Assembly (NCBI RefSeq): GCF_017497975.1
Contig: NZ_JAGDEL010000005.1
Coordinates: forward strand, 248,001 to 312,000
Direction of reading: 5' to 3'
DNA from: Metabacillus bambusae
GTDB lineage: Bacteria; Bacillota; Bacilli; Bacillales; Bacillaceae
DNA length: 64,000 bases
Numbering within the stretch: position 1 is the first letter of the stretch; each line of letters opens with the position of its first letter. Below, piece by piece: positions 7,193 through 15,241 of this stretch. The translations under genes and the position numbers were made by a program. The notes beneath the pieces are model-generated. The model had not been told where the DNA came from. It did not search any database and worked only from the letters and a program-made list of their open reading frames with translations.

Positions 7193-8842
7193 TCAATCCA
7201 TCCAAACTTCACCATCTTTATAGGTCATTTGCTCAGGGTAACGGAGGTTTAGTACTTCCTCTTGTACTTCAATAGGAGGTTCCTTCGTTGCTAATGACAC
7301 AATTACGTTGGTTAGGATTGCTGCCACCGCCCCAAAGACTCCGGCTCCTGTGTCAATGATTCCGGCTATTGTGAAGCCGCCGTATTTTGCGGCGAAGATG
7401 TAAATAAGTGTTACAGTTAACCCTACCAGCATTCCAGAGATGACGCCTGCTGTGTTTGAGCGCTTCCACCAAACACCAATTAACAGTGCCGGGAAGAACG
7501 TTCCTGAGGCGAGCGCAAATGCCCAAGCGACAATTTGAGTGATCGCTCCAGGTGGATTTAACGCAATAAGGCCTGCAAGTAATGTTGCAATAACGATTGA
7601 CCAGCGTGCTACCGCTAAACGATTCTTTTCTGATGCATTTGGCCTCATCACACGGTAATAAATATCATGTGCAAATGAGGAAGAAATGGCAATCATTAAG
7701 CCACCTGCTGTTGAAAGGGCTGCTGCCATTGCTCCTGCAGCAACTAAGCCAATTACGAACATACCGAGGTTTGCAATCTCAGGTGTTGCCATAACCACAA
7801 TATCATTTGAGATGATTAACTCACTCCATTGGAGGATACCATCGCCATTTCCATCAGCAATTTGGAGTTTGCCTGTATGAACCCAGGATTCGGTCCATGC
7901 TGGTAATTCAGAAAGCTTTTTCCCAGCTACATTTGTCATTAAAATAAAACGAGAAAAAGCGGCATAGGCAGGTGCTGATAAATATAATAGTCCGATGAAG
8001 AGAAGTGCCCATGCACCAGACCATCTTGCAGCTTTCATCGTTGAAACGGTATAAAAACGAACAATAACATGAGGGAGTCCTGCAGTTCCTGCCATTAATG
8101 TAAACATTAACGCTAGGAACTGCCATTTCGTTCCATTTGTAAAGGGAGCAAAATATTCTGAGATACCTAGCTGTCGATCAAGTTCACCCATTTCTTCTAT
8201 GATTTTACCGTAGGATAGCCATGGGGCTGGGTTATTTGTAATTTGAAGTGACATAAAAATAACAGGAATTAGATATGCAATGATTAAAATTAAGTACTGA
8301 GCAACCTGTGTCCAGGTAATCCCCTTCATTCCACCGAAGGCTGCATAAAATGCGATTAGAACAACGCCAATCATTGTGCCAATTTTCGCATCGATTTCAA
8401 AAAGACGCCCGATAACAACTCCTGATCCAGATAATTGCCCAATTGAATAGGTGAAGCTAATGATAATTGTACAAATCGCTGCAATAACACGTGCTGCATG
8501 GCTATTATAGCGATCCCCAATAAATTCTGGTACAGTATAGCGACCATATTTCCTTAGCTGTGGCGCTAATAGGAAGGTAAGGAGCAAATAGCCACCAGTC
8601 CAGCCCATGATATAAGCTAGTCCATCGAACCCTAGCAACATAATTGTTCCAGCCATACCGATAAAGGATGCTGCACTCATCCAGTCTGCACCAATCGCCA
8701 TTCCATTGAAAATAGGTGGCACACCACGCCCTGCTACATAAAAATCTGAAGTTTCTTTAGCAGTATTATAAATTGCGATACCAATATATAATGCAAATGT
8801 TAACAGAATGATAGTTAAAGAAACGATAAATTGTGTGTCCAA
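7193..8842 (-). CDS. Sodium:solute symporter (SSS family, ActP-like / VC_2705 subfamily), large subunit
   Basis: A 549-residue inner-membrane transporter with about 13 hydrophobic segments, the SSS core motifs SDFYVAGRGVPPIFNGMAIGADWMSAASFIG (in parts) and GTAGLPHVIVRFYTV, and AAALSTAGGLMIAISSSFAHD. The adjacent small DUF4212 gene identifies the two-subunit subfamily; the closest characterised relatives are acetate/carboxylate permeases, so substrate is inferred only loosely. An EF-hand-like loop, DGNGDGILQWSE, lies near residue 330 in a predicted extracellular segment. Start is TTG at 8842, 6 nt after AAGGGGGATC. The operon partner lies upstream, separated by a family-A repeat. Confidence 0.9.
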   Translation of the reverse strand: MDTQFIVSLTIILLTFALYIGIAIYNTAKETSDFYVAGRGVPPIFNGMAIGADWMSAASFIGMAGTIMLLGFDGLAYIMGWTGGYLLLTFLLAPQLRKYGRYTVPEFIGDRYNSHAARVIAAICTIIISFTYSIGQLSGSGVVIGRLFEIDAKIGTMIGVVLIAFYAAFGGMKGITWTQVAQYLILIIAYLIPVIFMSLQITNNPAPWLSYGKIIEEMGELDRQLGISEYFAPFTNGTKWQFLALMFTLMAGTAGLPHVIVRFYTVSTMKAARWSGAWALLFIGLLYLSAPAYAAFSRFILMTNVAGKKLSELPAWTESWVHTGKLQIADGNGDGILQWSELIISNDIVVMATPEIANLGMFVIGLVAAGAMAAALSTAGGLMIAISSSFAHDIYYRVMRPNASEKNRLAVARWSIVIATLLAGLIALNPPGAITQIVAWAFALASGTFFPALLIGVWWKRSNTAGVISGMLVGLTVTLIYIFAAKYGGFTIAGIIDTGAGVFGAVAAILTNVIVSLATKEPPIEVQEEVLNLRYPEQMTYKDGEVWMD

Positions 8843-8883
8843 TCAAGATCCCCCTTATTGTCACAATATTCTTTGACTCTGAC

Positions 8884-9005
8884 AAAAGCGCAAGCGCCTT
8901 GATTAGCCTCAGGCAAATAAGACGATTTAGAATAGAAGGCGCTCTTTGCCTTCAATTCTAAATTGGCTTATGACCTCGAGGGGCTAGGCGCTAGAGCTAG
9001 ATGTC
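8884..9005. repeat. Interspersed intergenic repeat, family A, copy 2
   Basis: AAAAGCGCAAGCGCC to GGCGCTAGAGCTAG with the internal hairpin TTTAGAATAGAAGGC / GCCTTCAATTCTAAA. It is bracketed by GACA on the left and TGTC on the right. It separates the two subunit genes of the symporter, so it is probably transcribed as an intra-operon stem-loop. Confidence 0.82.
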
Positions 9006-9068
9006 AAAGTATTATCCCACTGTACGAGAGTGTGTCGACCCATTGCTATATAATCCCCTTTTATTTCT

Positions 9069-9371
9069 TTAATGATCTAATGTTTTACCAGCACTAAGCT
9101 GCTCATTTTTACTTTCATCAATTCCGTATTTCCGATCAATTGAATCACTGACTTTTGCATTAACAAATAATAAAAGAATAAAAACAACGACAGCACCTTG
9201 TGCTCCCATAAAATAATGAAATGGAAAGCCATTAATACTAAATTTACTGAAAAACTCAGCAAACAAAACAACACCAAAAGAGGAAAGAAATCCAATAATT
9301 AAATAAATGACAATATTTCGTGAGCGCTCTTTAAAGTATGCATCCGCCACTTTCTTATCAATTTTCTTCAT
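9069..9371 (-). CDS. DUF4212 small subunit of the sodium:solute symporter
   Basis: A 100-residue membrane protein with two transmembrane helices (about residues 19-42 and 51-72), a charged N-terminus KKIDKKVADAYFKERSRN, and the segment NGFPFHYFMGAQGAVVVFILLLFVNAKV that is typical of the DUF4212 family. Members of this family are always encoded just before an SSS transporter of the VC_2705 type and are thought to be its accessory subunit. Start at ATG 9371 has GGAGG 7 nt upstream. The gene pair is co-directional but interrupted by a 120-bp repeat. Confidence 0.88.
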   Translation of the reverse strand: MKKIDKKVADAYFKERSRNIVIYLIIGFLSSFGVVLFAEFFSKFSINGFPFHYFMGAQGAVVVFILLLFVNAKVSDSIDRKYGIDESKNEQLSAGKTLDH

Positions 9372-9444
9372 TAAGCCACCTCCGATTGATTTCCTGAAAA
9401 ATAAGGTAAAGTAAAGGCATTCTTCGATTACGGATTACTGCCCG

Positions 9445-9663
9445 TTAAGATAAGCTAAAGATAAATTTAATGGTTTCAAAAAATGGTGCTGGTACAAGTG
9501 CTATTTGTACAATGAAGTAGAGTAGTAGTGATAAGATAGGTATTAGTAAAAATTGAGGTTTTCGTTTGCGTAAGCCCATTACTAGGCTAAATCCCGTTAT
9601 TAATAACATAATCAATAAAATCGTCAATGGTTCTAACCCTCCCTCTTTTGTAAGCGTTAACAT
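9445..9663 (-). CDS. Small hydrophobic protein, function unknown
   Basis: A 72-residue protein with two transmembrane helices and a basic turn, GLRKRKP, between them. I do not recognise the family. The ATG at 9663 has an AGGAGGAGG some 18 nt away, which is too far; a TTG at 9627 has GAGGGAGG 9 nt upstream and may be the true start, giving 61 residues beginning at the first helix. It lies 73 nt upstream of the DUF4212 gene and could be first gene of that operon, which would make it a third transporter-associated membrane protein, but that is inference. Confidence 0.6.
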   Translation of the reverse strand: MLTLTKEGGLEPLTILLIMLLITGFSLVMGLRKRKPQFLLIPILSLLLYFIVQIALVPAPFFETIKFIFSLS

Positions 9664-9891
9664 TATTATTCGATAAAAAGAACCTCCTCCTATTATCTTG
9701 TCCTAAATATTTCGATCAGTATTTATTATGAGACCCATATATCAATCGGTCAACAGAAGTTGGCTAAAAAAGGATATTAGTCATATGTTTTTTTCTCGAC
9801 ATGATTCGAGGATAACGCTTTAAACTAAGGATATTTTGGAATCTCATAGCAAGTTTGCTAGATTTTTGATACCTTTTATAAGGGGGTTAAC

Positions 9892-10314
9892 ATGAAAAGC
9901 TATAAGCGGTTCTTTTTACTAATTTGCTTTCTAGTATATGTGTGTGTACTCTTTTATTTGTTATTTTTCTCTTCATATAGACAATCTGTAGAGGGTTTAC
10001 TTACCTATAATGTTAGACCTTTTCAAACAATACTAGGCTATTTCTCTAATTTTGATGGACTATCAATTACGGATCAATTTGTAGGGAATGTCCTGGCATT
10101 TGTTCCATTTGGTTTTCTTTTACCGCTTTTAGTTTCTAGGTTAGGATCGTTTATCCGTATGGTATGGGGCACTGTTGCCTTTTCCTTGTTAGTCGAAATC
10201 GCTCAGCTAATATTTCGTGTGGGGGCGTTCGATGTAGATGATTTACTATTAAATACTATCGGTGGGGTTATTGGTTTTTTATTAATGACGGTTTTTAACA
10301 AAAGGCCCTGTTAA
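9892..10314 (+). CDS. VanZ-like family membrane protein
   Basis: A 140-residue protein with four predicted transmembrane helices and the VanZ-like signatures RPFQTI, NVLAFVPFGFLLPLL and EIAQLIFRVGAFDVDDLLLNTIGGVIGFLL. The family is named for VanZ, a teicoplanin-resistance accessory protein, but most members including this one have no known function. The ATG has AAGGGGG upstream. The last codons lie inside the left end of a family-B repeat, so the C-terminus (RPC) and the stop may have been supplied by that insertion. Confidence 0.87.
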   Translation: MKSYKRFFLLICFLVYVCVLFYLLFFSSYRQSVEGLLTYNVRPFQTILGYFSNFDGLSITDQFVGNVLAFVPFGFLLPLLVSRLGSFIRMVWGTVAFSLLVEIAQLIFRVGAFDVDDLLLNTIGGVIGFLLMTVFNKRPC

Positions 10315-10483
10315 ACTTGGTTGTTGATTTCCGCTGCAGGCGTTCGCTTTCCGCGGGCGGTCCGGGAGCCTCCTCGGTGCTTTGCACCTGTGGGGTCTCC
10401 CTTGGACTCGCACTCCCGCAGGAGTCTCACGCCTTCCGCTCCAATCAACGTGCAAAATCATCAGTGAGCTTTAACAGACCCTG
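10303..10483. repeat. Family-B-like repeat with alternative ends, copy 2
   Basis: Shares the GC-rich core TTTCCGCGGGCGG ... CTCCCGCAGGAGTCTCACG with the other family-B copies but has different inverted ends, AGGCCCTGTTAAAC on the left and the inverse of CAGGGTCTGTTAAAGC on the right. It overlaps the last four codons of the vanZ-like gene. Confidence 0.75.
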
Positions 10484-10484
10484 A

Positions 10485-10531
10485 CAAAAAAAATCGAGGC
10501 TGATCTCATCATTTTTGAGTTCAACCTCGTA
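10485..10531 (-). terminator. Rho-independent terminator of spoIIQ
   Basis: Minus-strand stem CGAGGTTGAACTCA / TGAGATCAGCCTCG followed by eight T-rich bases, just after spoIIQ. Confidence 0.85.
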
Positions 10532-10543
10532 TCGGATTTATCC

Positions 10544-11452
10544 TTACGAATTTAGTGTGCTATTTGAAGCTTCAGGCTCGTTAGATTGTTCGCTGCCTTC
10601 AGTTTCTCCCTTTTCAGCATCTTTATCTGTTTCTGGAGATTCCTCTGCAGACTTGTCATCTGCTTCAGCGTCCTCTTTTGGAGCTTCAGCATCTTCAGTT
10701 GGAGCTTCTTCTTGTGTAGCTTCCTCTTGAGCTGATTCTTCTTGTGTAGCTTCTTCTTGAACTGGCTCTTCAATGGATGTTACCGGCTTATCCATATATG
10801 TTAGCGGGTTAATTGCTGTACCATTTTGACGAATTTCGAAGTGTAAGTGAATACCATCTTCTTCATTGTAAAGGTTTTTACCAGCTTTACCAATTAGCTC
10901 ATTTTGTTCAACTTTATCACCAGCTTGTACATTTGCTTCAGCTAATGATTGATAAACTGTTACTACATCGTTTTCATGCTCAATTTCAACAACATAGCCT
11001 AAAATTGGATCTTTCGTTGCTTTTGTTACTGTACCACTTAGTGATGCAACAACATCAAATTGTTTTTGATCCTCACTTGCAATGTCGATCCCTTTATTCA
11101 TTCTATAAGAATTGTTATAGGATACTAGTGCCGCTTCTTGCTCTTCAGTTGAAGCGTTAGGATCATAGAACTTTTTAACGACTGAAACTGCATCTGGATC
11201 TAAAGCAGGCATTTTAACGTTTTCTTTAAGTGCGTTTACTTCTACTGCTTCAGGATCATTCATTGCGTTTTCTCCTTGATCAGGAGTTTGCAAATCCTCT
11301 GCTACATTGTTGCTAATGCTTTGATACCATAAAACCGCTGTAAGGATAACTGCAGCACTCATTAGGTAAATTGCCGGAAATACCCAACGTTTTCTAAAAA
11401 ATTGTTGAAATTTTGTGTTTTGAGAAGTACGTTTCTTTTCTTCCTCTCTCAT
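10544..11452 (-). CDS. spoIIQ: Stage II sporulation protein SpoIIQ (degenerate M23 peptidase)
   Basis: A 302-residue forespore membrane protein: cytoplasmic basic N-terminus, one transmembrane helix (about residues 24-44), then a LytM/M23 domain (about 100-220). It forms the zipper with mother-cell SpoIIIAH during engulfment and the feeding channel. In active M23 enzymes the first zinc ligand is the His of HxGxD; here the sequence reads MNKGIDIA, so that His is replaced by Asn, while HLHFEI is kept. B. subtilis SpoIIQ is also a degenerate M23 protein. The tail (225-302) is a long acidic repeat, EEATQEESAQ and similar, longer than needed for the fold. ATG preceded by GAGGTGATG. Confidence 0.93.
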   Translation of the reverse strand: MREEEKKRTSQNTKFQQFFRKRWVFPAIYLMSAAVILTAVLWYQSISNNVAEDLQTPDQGENAMNDPEAVEVNALKENVKMPALDPDAVSVVKKFYDPNASTEEQEAALVSYNNSYRMNKGIDIASEDQKQFDVVASLSGTVTKATKDPILGYVVEIEHENDVVTVYQSLAEANVQAGDKVEQNELIGKAGKNLYNEEDGIHLHFEIRQNGTAINPLTYMDKPVTSIEEPVQEEATQEESAQEEATQEEAPTEDAEAPKEDAEADDKSAEESPETDKDAEKGETEGSEQSNEPEASNSTLNS

Positions 11453-11596
11453 TCTATCATCACCTCAGCAATCATTCTGAACAGATTCGCTGAATTATAT
11501 ACACATCTTAAAAAAATTTTTTTAAATTTAGTATGTGCGTTGTTTATAATAATATGTACCGTTTAGAAAATTTTTTTAAATAAAGGAGTTTATTAC

Positions 11597-11977
11597 ATGA
11601 AAAAGCTGCTCATTACAATTCTTCCTCTTTTATATATGGTGCTAATTTGGATTTTATCTAGTAATCCAGCTGATGCGTTTGTTAAAACACCATTTTCCTT
11701 CGATGCTCTTATGAAGGAATCCTTACACTTAATTGAATTCGCTATCCTTTATTGGCTGATTACATTTGCATTTATGGCACATAAAAAATGGAGTGAACGA
11801 GCGAGCTTGGTGGCAGCGATCATAGCAATCCTATATGGCCTGACAGATGAAATTCATCAATCGTTTGTTCCAGCTCGTTCAGCCACAGTGTTTGATTTTG
11901 TGAAGGATACGATTGGGGTTACTGTTTCCTATTTGATTGCGAAGCGAAAATTTTTCAGTAAAGATACTTATAGATAA
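11597..11977 (+). CDS. VanZ-like family protein (YwnJ-like)
   Basis: A 126-residue membrane protein with about four helices and the VanZ-like motifs KESLHLIEFAILYWLI and DEIHQSFVPARSATVFDFVKD. It is divergent from spoIIQ, the same neighbourhood as ywnJ in B. subtilis, so it is probably that orthologue. Function unknown. AAAGGAGTT lies 7 nt upstream of the ATG. Confidence 0.86.
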   Translation: MKKLLITILPLLYMVLIWILSSNPADAFVKTPFSFDALMKESLHLIEFAILYWLITFAFMAHKKWSERASLVAAIIAILYGLTDEIHQSFVPARSATVFDFVKDTIGVTVSYLIAKRKFFSKDTYR

Positions 11978-12013
11978 AGAAAAACATCGAGCAAATTACT
12001 CGATGTCTTTTCT
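11978..12013. terminator. Bidirectional terminator
   Basis: Stem ACATCGAG / CTCGATGT with AAAGAAAA on one side and CTTTTCTTT on the other, between two convergent genes. Confidence 0.82.
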
Positions 12014-12016
12014 TTA

Positions 12017-12511
12017 TCAGAGATTTTCTTTTAGTTGTAAAATTTTTTCGGTAATGTCTCTCCGCTCTGTTCCTTTAAATGGAATAAGCTTTGGAGGTGC
12101 TGGGAGATCAAACTGAACATGTGAATGAGATAATTCAAAAAGGAACGTACCAATCTGTTCAAGATACTGGTTTTCAATCACAATCCAGAAGACACGCATT
12201 TCATGATGCGGATTTCCCCATTTGGCTTTTTCAATTGAGTTTCTAAAGTTTAAGCAACCACCAATAACAAAGTCATCCTCTTTCGTTTGTTCAGCAGATT
12301 GAAAACCGTTTTTCTCAAGATCCGTCCAAATCGGTGGAATTAGTTTGTCTAAATACATTCCATATGTTGCATCTTCATATTCAGGAAAGAGTCTTTTCAG
12401 TTCTTCGATGTTTTCTAAAAGAATCTGTTTCCATTGGTCTTTAAGATAAGTCGAAACTACCTGACCTAGTTCTTCAATTGACATCTTGGGTTTTATTTCT
12501 AACGTTTGCAC
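12017..12511 (-). CDS. Conserved-looking hypothetical protein, 164 aa
   Basis: A soluble 164-residue protein that I do not recognise. It starts with GTG at 12511 after AAGGTGGG. Features seen: an N-terminal helical half, LGQVVSTYLKDQWKQILLENIEELKRLFPEYED, a central GGCLNFRNSIEKAKWGNPHHEMRVFWIVIENQYLEQIG, and HSHVQFDLPAPPKLIPF near the C-terminus. His-rich segments (NPHHE, HSH) could be metal ligands but this is speculative. It has its own terminator shared with the convergent vanZ-like gene. Base composition is like its neighbours. Confidence 0.75.
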   Translation of the reverse strand: MQTLEIKPKMSIEELGQVVSTYLKDQWKQILLENIEELKRLFPEYEDATYGMYLDKLIPPIWTDLEKNGFQSAEQTKEDDFVIGGCLNFRNSIEKAKWGNPHHEMRVFWIVIENQYLEQIGTFLFELSHSHVQFDLPAPPKLIPFKGTERRDITEKILQLKENL

Positions 12512-12643
12512 ATAATCCCACCTTCATTAGTATTTCTTACAATTCCATCTTATAACATTAAAGCGAAAACTAAAGTTTGATAAAATAAACATTGATTAAA
12601 TAGGAAATTCAATTAAAAACCTTATAAATGTGGTGAATCTAGC

Positions 12644-13348
12644 ATGCAAGATAAAATAAGACCGATTGATATTGCAAAGCGGCTTAAGATTAGTACAAGC
12701 TCTTTAAGAAATTACGAAGCCCGTGGACTTGTCCCTCCTCCTCAAAGATTATCAACTGGTTATCGTATCTACACAAAAGAACATGTCGCCTATTTTGAAT
12801 GTATTGCCGCGATGTCACCAGGATTTGGAATGGACATAACAACAGATGTTTTAAAAAAGATTCAATTAAAAGAATTGAACTCCGCTCTCTGGATTTTAAA
12901 TAAAGCTCAAGTAAACAATTATGAGGACAAAGTATTTACTGAAAAAGCAATGAGGTTAATAGAAAAATCTGCGGACGAACAGATCTTTGAAAAACACTTA
13001 ACAATTGGGGAGGTATCAGAAGAAACTAAAGTCACTACGACAACTCTGCGCTACTGGGAAAGCGAGGGCTTAGTCCATTCGATAAGAAATGAGGAAAACA
13101 ACTATCGTCTATATGACATGTTTGAATTGATAAAAATCATGTTAATGAAAACAACTCAAAACTCTGTTTATTCTCATGAAATTATTCAATTAAAACAAGA
13201 CATTAAAAATTTGAAAAAACACGACTTTCAAGGTTTAAAAATGATTGTTCTTGAGACTCATAAAAATTTGAATAAACGTAATCAGCAACAATTATTTGGT
13301 CTGCATAAACTTTATCGATTGTGTGAAACGGTGAATTTGTATTCGTAA
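12644..13348 (+). CDS. MerR-family regulator with two helix-turn-helix domains
   Basis: A 234-residue protein with two MerR-type winged HTH motifs in one chain: PIDIAKRLKISTSSLRNYEARGLVPP with GYRIYTKEHV (about residues 7-50) and TIGEVSEETKVTTTTLRYWESEGLV with NYRLYDMFEL (about 117-160). A helical segment of about 60 residues separates them, and a basic helical tail follows, without a recognisable effector-binding domain or metal-binding cysteines. Most MerR proteins carry a single HTH and dimerise; this one may bind DNA as a monomer or bridge two sites. No obvious target is adjacent; autoregulation is possible. Confidence 0.85.
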   Translation: MQDKIRPIDIAKRLKISTSSLRNYEARGLVPPPQRLSTGYRIYTKEHVAYFECIAAMSPGFGMDITTDVLKKIQLKELNSALWILNKAQVNNYEDKVFTEKAMRLIEKSADEQIFEKHLTIGEVSEETKVTTTTLRYWESEGLVHSIRNEENNYRLYDMFELIKIMLMKTTQNSVYSHEIIQLKQDIKNLKKHDFQGLKMIVLETHKNLNKRNQQQLFGLHKLYRLCETVNLYS

Positions 13349-13357
13349 AACATAGTT

Positions 13358-13402
13358 AAAAAGCAGTCAAAATAGGTTTACTATTTTTTGACTGCTTTTT
13401 CA
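13358..13402. terminator. Bidirectional terminator
   Basis: Stem AAAAGCAGTCAAAATAG / CTATTTTTTGACTGCTTTTT between convergent merR-like and spoIID genes. Confidence 0.9.
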
Positions 13403-13411
13403 TCAAGACTA

Positions 13412-14431
13412 TTAATTTTTTGCAGTATATTTCGTTAAAAATGGTTCTGCTGCAGAAATTTTTGTTCCTTGATAATAGTAGGATACAATATCATTATATT
13501 TTTTACCGTCTTCGGCCATAAAGTTTGCTCCATACTGACTCATGCCAACTCCATGTCCAAAGCCCTTCGTTTCAATTACCACCGAATCACCTTTCATTTC
13601 CCATGTGAAATCAGATGATTTTAACTCAAGCTTTTCTCTCACTTGTTTACCACTAAACTCTTTGCCACCTACCTCAACTGTTGCTACGCGCTTCCCAGGT
13701 GTCAGTCCGGTTATTTTTCCAACTGACCCATTATTATTTATATTAACTCCCAATTTGTTTTCAAATTCTTCAATGGAAATAACTTTTTGATCGTAGAATT
13801 TTGGTGAATCCTCATCCCACGTACTTTCAACACTTTTTAAATAAGGAATGGCTTCTGTCCAATATGCTTCAGAATTTTCCGTGTATCCATTGCTTGTTGA
13901 AAAGAATAGAGCATCGATTGGTTGATTTTCATATGTAAGAACTTTCCCTTGTGTTGCAGCAACGGCTTCTGTTATTTTCTCCAATTTCCATGTATAGTCG
14001 TCTCCCCATAGACTTTTTAACTCTTGAGGATTTTTATATACCTGGTGCATTTGTGTATCTGTTACAATAGATCCTTCTGGTGCGCTTAAAGTTTGATCAT
14101 TCATTAATTGCTTCGTAATATACGTTCTAGCTGCTAACGCTTGAGCCTTCAAAGCTTCTGTTTCAAACTCTGCTGGCATTTCAGAAGCAACTACCCCGAT
14201 GACATACTCTTCTAACGGAATATTTTCAATTTTTTTCGTTTGACTTCTATAAACAGGAACTGCAACTGGGGATTCCGCCAATACCGGTGCATCACTTTTA
14301 GCAACTGAAAGCTCTTTACCTAATTTCCCTTTGGATTGATCCATAAACGGAGTAACTAGTAGAGTTGGAATAAGGAGAATAATAATGAATAATGCGCCAA
14401 ATGCAAAGAGAACTGGTTTCATTGATTTCAT
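13412..14431 (-). CDS. spoIID: Stage II sporulation protein D (SpoIID)
   Basis: A 339-residue lytic transglycosylase that, with SpoIIM and SpoIIP, removes septal peptidoglycan during engulfment. N-terminal signal anchor (about residues 7-28); then the SpoIID/LytB domain with IPLEEYVIGVVASEMPAEFE (catalytic Glu in SEMP), ALKAQALAARTYI, DTQMHQVY and the C-terminal GFGHGVGMSQYGAN. Full length. The order spoIID, murA, ywmB, ywzB, atp genes matches B. subtilis. Sigma-E control is expected from the family; no promoter is claimed here. Confidence 0.96.
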   Translation of the reverse strand: MKSMKPVLFAFGALFIIILLIPTLLVTPFMDQSKGKLGKELSVAKSDAPVLAESPVAVPVYRSQTKKIENIPLEEYVIGVVASEMPAEFETEALKAQALAARTYITKQLMNDQTLSAPEGSIVTDTQMHQVYKNPQELKSLWGDDYTWKLEKITEAVAATQGKVLTYENQPIDALFFSTSNGYTENSEAYWTEAIPYLKSVESTWDEDSPKFYDQKVISIEEFENKLGVNINNNGSVGKITGLTPGKRVATVEVGGKEFSGKQVREKLELKSSDFTWEMKGDSVVIETKGFGHGVGMSQYGANFMAEDGKKYNDIVSYYYQGTKISAAEPFLTKYTAKN

Positions 14432-14659
14432 GTTTTAAGGCCTCCAATAAGATTTAGGTTGAGTTGATGACTGTTTATCTATAGTTCATCTTATGGGCAT
14501 GGACAAGCAATTATGACAGGAAAAAACTTGGACAACACATTATTTTACGGTGGATGGACAAGGGAGTAGGGTGAGATATTTTTTAAGTGTTTAGATTGGG
14601 TTTTTTTGTGTTATGTAACCTTTTTGTGAAGGGCTAGGCTTGTAATAGACTTTAGAGGT

Positions 14660-15031
14660 TGCGTCAAAATATTGGCTTGTTGCGTCAATGCTTTGTCTTG
14701 TTTCGTCGTTTTGGTATTATGTCACGTCTTTTTGAAACTTTGTCTCGTCAATTCGGTACTTTGTCTCATCTTTCCTTTTTATTACGTCAATTCTTCGTCC
14801 TGTCTCGTCATTTTGGCACTTTGTTCAGTCAATTTGAAACTTTATCTCGTCAATTCGGTACTTTGTCTTGTCTTTTCCTTTTATAACGTCAATTCTTTGA
14901 ACAATCTTGTCGTTTTGGCACAATGTCTCGTTAATTTGAAACTTTGTCTTTCCCTTTTATTACGTCAATTCTATGCTCTGTCTCGTCGTTTTGGCACTAT
15001 GTTACGTCAATTTGGCACCTTGTCTCGTCTT
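14660..15031. repeat. 21-bp phased intergenic array, core TTGACGA (seen on + as TCGTCAA)
   Basis: On the plus strand CGTC occurs at 14662, 14683, 14704, 14725, 14746, 14767 (CATC), 14785, 14806, 14827 (AGTC), 14848, 14869, 14887, 14908, 14929, 14963, 14984, 15005 and 15026. Steps are 21 bp except for three register shifts that follow a T-rich insert (TTCCTTTTATTACG). The unit is roughly CGTCAATTTGGCACTTTGTCT. It fills most of the 800-bp gap between spoIID and murA. The apparent 155- and 75-codon frames in it are repeat artefacts with a 7-codon period. Confidence 0.87.
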
Positions 15032-15187
15032 TCCCCTTTCACTGCGCAAATTCAATACCTTCCACGTCTTTTGACCTTACGTTGCGCCTTCTCCAAATAT
15101 CTCAACTTTTTCTCATTTTCATGTATAAACTCCAAGTAATATAGGTATTCTAGTAAAGTCGTGAAAAGAACGTTCCTGAGACAAAAT

Positions 15188-15227
15188 TAAAAGAAGCAGG
15201 TTTCCGTTTAAGGCTCCTGCTTCTTTT
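15188..15227 (-). terminator. Rho-independent terminator of murA (first copy)
   Basis: Stem AAAAGAAGCAGG / CCTGCTTCTTTT directly after the murA stop codon; T-rich on the minus strand. Confidence 0.85.
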
Positions 15228-15241
15228 ATGAAGGCATATGA

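Noticed and set aside
14660-15031. CRISPR array
   Set aside because: Conserved part is only 4-8 bp, spacers are related, and unit length of 21 bp is too short; no cas genes.
14659-15144. Overlapping open frames of 66-155 codons on the plus strand
   Set aside because: They arise from the stop-free 21-bp (7-codon) repeat. All three plus-strand frames show similar repeats, none has a ribosome site.
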